Assembly (NCBI GenBank): GCA_003260075.1
Contig: QLIY01000363.1
Span: 51,877 to 115,876, forward strand
Direction of reading: 5' to 3'
DNA: 64,000 nt
Origin: Phallusia mammillata
Taxonomy: Eukaryota > Chordata > Ascidiacea > Phlebobranchia > Ascidiidae
The notes under the pieces were generated by a model, which was given only the letters and a program-made list of their open reading frames with translations, searched no databases and was not told the origin of the DNA. A program made the translations under genes and the position numbers. Every line of letters starts with the position of its first letter. The first letter of the stretch is position 1. Positions 60,501 through 64,000 of this stretch are shown here, piece by piece.

Positions 60501-63002
60501 CAAGAAAAATTTTCTCTTTGTCACCATAACAGAAAGGCTTAAACATAGTTCCATTTTCTTGTAATGGTTCAATCTATCACTAAACCTGTTAAAACAAAAG
60601 TTCCAGTGTTTTTATTTAGAACATTCTATTTCACCTACTACATACAACAAGGTACAAACATCATTATTTGAAACCAGAAAGAATCATAAAACATCAGATA
60701 GGGAATGAACAAGACAAGATCTAAATCAGGAAACTTACCTTTGCTTCCATTGAAGTAAAGTGTAATATTTTAGATTGACTATATAAAATTTCATTGCCTT
60801 TCGAACTCTCCTGGACTTATGCCTTCTTTCCAAAATATATTGCCTCCATCCATTCAGTGCTTCTCGCATGAGAAATGTATCATAGTGGGAAATTGCAATT
60901 TCTTTCTTTTCTTTAAATTCAAGCTGGGCAGAAAAGTGGTCCTTCCATGTTTTCCACATCTAGAAAAAATGATGTTACAGAATATCACATCCCACACAGA
61001 TCTTATGCAAATGTAAGGTTTATTATATGACTGTATGGCAATTCCAAATTCCACAAATTTATAAGTTAGAAAATATAATGTTTTTCTGAATTCTTTATTC
61101 AATCACCAAATGTAAACACAAGTAACAAACACTAAACATATTATAAGGTAGCAGTGGTGTTGTAAGTATACAAAACTTACCCTTTTTTGGGTCATAGTGG
61201 CCCAATGCAAAGCAGCAACCTGACTGTTTTCCCTGTCCTTTTTGTTCTGTCTCTGTTTTTCCACCCATACTTGCCATACATGCTTGGTTCTTGAAGTAGC
61301 TGCTATACCATAAGCTTGATTGTACATTGCCTTTTTCATTCTTCGCAACTGGATGTACATCTGTCGGTAAAACAAATACTCAACTACATTTTGTTGACTA
61401 ACAAGCATTTAATAAAATGCAATTTGCATAAGTATGTTAATAAATCTAAAGGGAATTGTTTTGAAAACTGTGTGGATATATATTGATCTCAAGATACCTT
61501 CCATTTGGTGAAGTGCTTTGTTCCAGTGGTTGAGGCATAATAGTGATCAGCCACAATCATTTTTTCTTTTTTAATTTGTTGAGCTTTGCAAAAATTCATC
61601 CAGTCCTGCCAAACTTTGTTGCAACACTTAAATCTTAAAACATACATTTTGTCAACCAGAGATAAGTAAAATCTGTTTATGCCAAATATTACATAAACGC
61701 CAACCTAAAATGAATATCAGCTTTAGCATTTAATCTCCACTCTCCACATTTTTCCCACCAGTCAGCTTTCCATTCTTTAAAATACTTTTTAACCAACATT
61801 CTTTTGTGATGAGCACTAGCTTCAGAAAATGTCATTCTTCCAAAAGTCTTTGCTTTCCACAGAAATAGGAACTTTCTTGCTTGTGTTCGAATTCTGATTT
61901 CCTTCAAACGACCTCCCCTAAAAACATAAGTAAACATTTTAATAAGTTGTGATCCACATCCAAACATAAGTAAACTTGCAAAATCATCTCATCTGCTGCA
62001 ATCATAATGCGCCCAGCCTATTAAAGGCGTTATACCCAGGGTTTTTTTAAGGTTTGGTTTGGGTGACTGCTAAGTAGTTTTAAGAGACTGCAAGTGTTTC
62101 ATTTAAATACCAAAAACTGTAGTTGTAGTTGCAAGTTCAAATTTTGGGAAACCGCTGGAGAAATTTGGGGGACCGTTTCGGTCCCCCAAAACACCTTAAA
62201 AAAAACACTGGTTATACCGGATCTGCTGCAATGATTAAATTTAGAAGTTTAATATTCACTAACACTCGCCACTGTATCAACGTTTGTTGTTTATAATAAT
62301 AAAAAGACTGTGTGCTGTAGAATAATGGTATTTATCTCATTAGAACCCATTTTTTGTGCAGTTAAATACAGATTAACTTTATCTTTAGATTTACTTAAAC
62401 GATTTCCCAACCAGTCTACTGTTGATTTTTATGATGTCTATATTATTTTGCCTGGAATAAGCCTGAAAGTATTGGGCGAATCTCTACTCTCATCTGGAGT
62501 ATACCTTTTTAGCCCCATAAATCCTTTCAATGTAGTTTTAAAAGTCAAATATCTGGCAAAAGCGCTATATATACACCACCGCAGTTCATCTTATTTAGTA
62601 CACATGTTCACTGGCACAAAAAGTGTTTTTGATGCCTAATTGTTCAACCACAGGTTGTGCACCCCTGTTTTGGAAATAATAAATGCACCAAGATAAATAG
62701 TTGTATCTTTACCTGTTCCAGGTATAACCCACTGGTCTTTGAATAAGCTTCCGCCTTCTTGGCATGCCTTTCTTCAATGTATTTGGAGTCTGTTTCTTGA
62801 CACCAGAATTGTGAACATTTCTTAAAGGGGTTCTGACTGTTGATTTATCCACAATAAATGTTCCATGTTTTTGAATAGACTTTGGTATTTTCGATGAGGC
62901 TGGAGATGGAAGCATTCCTTTGCTATTAATTTTCATCTTTTGTGCAACCAGTTTCATATCTCTCTTAAGAAGATCAGTCTGCTGTTCATCTTTGCCAGAC
63001 AT
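54597..63002 (-). CDS. SFI1: SFI1 homologue (centrin-binding repeat protein)
   Basis: Twenty-one exons keep frame throughout: 62713-63002, 61705-61917, 61498-61633, 61181-61360, 60739-60959, 60417-60585, 60261-60353, 60101-60198, 59813-59918, 59662-59753, 58378-58459, 58065-58243, 57815-58001, 57578-57753, 57181-57405, 56893-57023, 56374-56591, 55888-56108, 54988-55716, 54763-54874 and 54597-54701, giving 1320 residues. The start MSGKDEQQ has a basic N-terminus. Exon 2 (GRLKEIRIRTQARKFLFLW, then KKYFKEWKADWW) aligns with the most conserved part of vertebrate SFI1. Many repeats of the form F..W and LW..W follow, each a helix that binds one centrin. A Pro-rich stretch in exon 19 precedes a C-terminal coiled coil. 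SFI1 acts at centrioles and spindle poles. An intron hosts C22orf39. Confidence 0.95.
58979..59311 (+). CDS. C22orf39: C22orf39/PANTS homologue (UPF0545), nested in SFI1
   Basis: Single-exon frame of 110 residues on the strand opposite SFI1, inside the SFI1 intron between 59662 and 58459. Landmarks RPCEEYNAEYKDC, CKQWKLDYENC and WEYRKEPPAMWHFP match the UPF0545 family, whose human member is 105 residues. The cysteines form two C-X9-C pairs (CEEYNAEYKDC and CKQWKLDYENC), a twin-CX9C arrangement typical of CHCH-type small proteins. In mammals the product is reported at synapses; here the role is unknown. The last third of the gene is repeated once downstream. A polyadenylation signal AATAAA is at 59528-59533. 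Confidence 0.9.
   Translation: MVEKGQEVLIRPCEEYNAEYKDCTSVFSKLNRIYCSTDQVVDCKQWKLDYENCLLWTKHQNAEAGKELVQQEIHRQKVVLGNRTNVWEYRKEPPAMWHFPRQDALKTQSN
59224..59452 (+). repeat. Tandem duplication (period 120 bp) with a C11 junction
   Basis: 59224-59333 (end of the C22orf39 coding region, stop codon and start of its 3' UTR) is repeated at 59344-59452 with two or three base changes. A run of eleven C (59334-59344) lies at the join. The second copy follows the stop codon and should be untranslated unless splicing uses the CAG at its start. Confidence 0.95.
62037..62210. mobile_element. hAT-like MITE, 174 bp
   Basis: Ends cagggtttttttaaggt and accttaaaaaaaacactg. Exact target duplication gttatacc at 62029-62036 and 62211-62218. 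Same family as 39823-40046. Located in the first intron of SFI1. Confidence 0.95.
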
Positions 63003-63831
63003 GACAAAACAGTGAATAAGTTTGAGATTATAAACTGTCAGATGTGTTTGTCCACATTTCCAAATCGGAAATGAAAAATTTTCGAACAACAGTTGGTTAA
63101 TCACCACACTTTCACATAGTTCAATCGATTTTCAGCGTCTATAAATAAAATGTTATACAGTTTACACCGTTTGTGTTAAACCAAGTGTTTTGAATAAATC
63201 AATTTTATTCAAACTAAAAACAAACTTAATGCTCCACTATAAACAACAAATCAATGAACTAATTATGCCTGAAAAAACTGTTACAAACGACTTTTTGGAA
63301 CAAATAAATCTCGTTGATTTGTTTGAAAAACTTTTTCCAGTAATACAGTTTTCCCAGTTGATTATCACAGTGTAAGGTACTATTAAGATGCAATAAGCGA
63401 TGAATCTATGCGGTTTAACTACAGAATTTATGTAACCTGACAATAACCGTAAATTAACCATTGTTTGCAACATTACAACCCAAAACAAACATTGAAGAAA
63501 CCGCTAAAACTGTCTACCGGCCTCAACGACTGTGATCGATCATGCGTGCGAATACCTAACAAACCGTTAACTGCGTACCGTAATTTGATGAATTGAATAA
63601 CAAAGGAGATTGGCTGACGCAGACTTGACAGTTTAAAAACTGCTATTACTTAAGATTATAAATTGTTAGCAGTAAATTCCACTTAAAAACAGGAAAATTA
63701 TTTATTTATTTACCATGTTCCTGTTGCTTAAACTAAAATCATGCACCATGACGGTGTGCTTGGTGACGTAGCAGTAACTGCAGACGCAAATGTTGACGCG
63801 ACCCGCGAAGTACGTTTTGTGTACAGTCATC
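63003..63831. promoter_or_regulatory. Divergent region between SFI1 and the next gene
   Basis: About 830 bp separate the SFI1 start (minus) and the ATG at 63832 (plus). It should contain both promoters and 5' UTRs. No specific element is identified. Confidence 0.35.
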
Positions 63832-64000
63832 ATGAATGGTTTACAGAGTGACTGTGAAACCATTGTTGGATTTTGCTATTCTGGCGACGATTTGATAGAT
63901 ACACCAAATGACTGGAATGGACAAAACGCCTCATGTAGCAACTTCGATAAAATACTACATGAGAAATGGAAGAAGGCAGAAGATTCAGGTGGGGTACTTT
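63832..64000 (+). CDS. First exon of an unidentified gene, possibly GDP-D-glucose phosphorylase
   Basis: The ATG at 63832 opens a frame (MNGLQSDCETIVGFCYSGDD and on) that runs to about 63990, where G followed by GTGGGG could be a splice donor. The segment FDKILHEKWKKAEDSG resembles the F-D-x-x-L-x-x-x-W-x-x-A-x-x-x-G pattern near the N-terminus of GDPGP1 proteins, which phosphorolyse GDP-glucose. The window ends before any catalytic motif, so this identity is tentative. Confidence 0.4.
   Translation, partial: MNGLQSDCETIVGFCYSGDDLIDTPNDWNGQNASCSNFDKILHEKWKKAEDSGGVL

Overview
The window looks like animal nuclear DNA: AT-rich, intron-rich genes with canonical GT-AG splice sites, no operons of bacterial type, and orthologues of metazoan proteins (SFI1, C22orf39/PANTS, TMEM232, TTC9, NIT1, Ly6/uPAR proteins, a CatSper accessory subunit). 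Short introns, many tiny DNA transposons and signs of a highly heterozygous assembly (one N flanked by two near-identical copies of the same 226 bp) suggest a marine invertebrate deuterostome. An ascidian such as Ciona would fit, but that species call is inference.

Layout. 1.3-21.6 kb: a tandem array of four five-exon genes for a P-loop sulfotransferase-like protein with a C-terminal membrane anchor. Copies 1 and 2 lie in a segmental duplication of about 3.5-4.1 kb. Copy 1 has an exon end replaced by a 75-bp poly-G tract, and copy 4 has lost its exon-4 splice acceptor. Between copies 1 and 2 (5.1-10.8 kb) lies a broken Ty3/Gypsy retrotransposon into which hAT-like elements are inserted several layers deep. 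21.6-24.7 kb holds no gene I can support. 24.7-29.3 kb: two small GPI-anchored Ly6/uPAR-type genes. 29.9-34.8 kb: two intronless genes on the minus strand, NIT1 and a large WD-repeat protein. 37.5-41.2 kb: a TTC9-family TPR gene. 42.0-47.9 kb (minus) and 48.4-53.8 kb (plus): a CatSper-accessory-like gene head to head with TMEM232. 54.6-63.0 kb (minus): a 21-exon SFI1 gene carrying a C22orf39/PANTS gene on the opposite strand in one intron. 63.8 kb to the edge: the first exon of a gene that may be GDP-D-glucose phosphorylase.

Functional theme. Several genes on the right side relate to sperm, flagella and centrioles (CatSper accessory subunit, TMEM232, SFI1). The left side is a recently duplicated, still decaying gene family in a transposon-rich setting. 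At least ten short elements have exact 8-bp target duplications, most with a central TA, the signature of Buster-type hAT transposases. No rRNA, tRNA or CRISPR feature could be supported.
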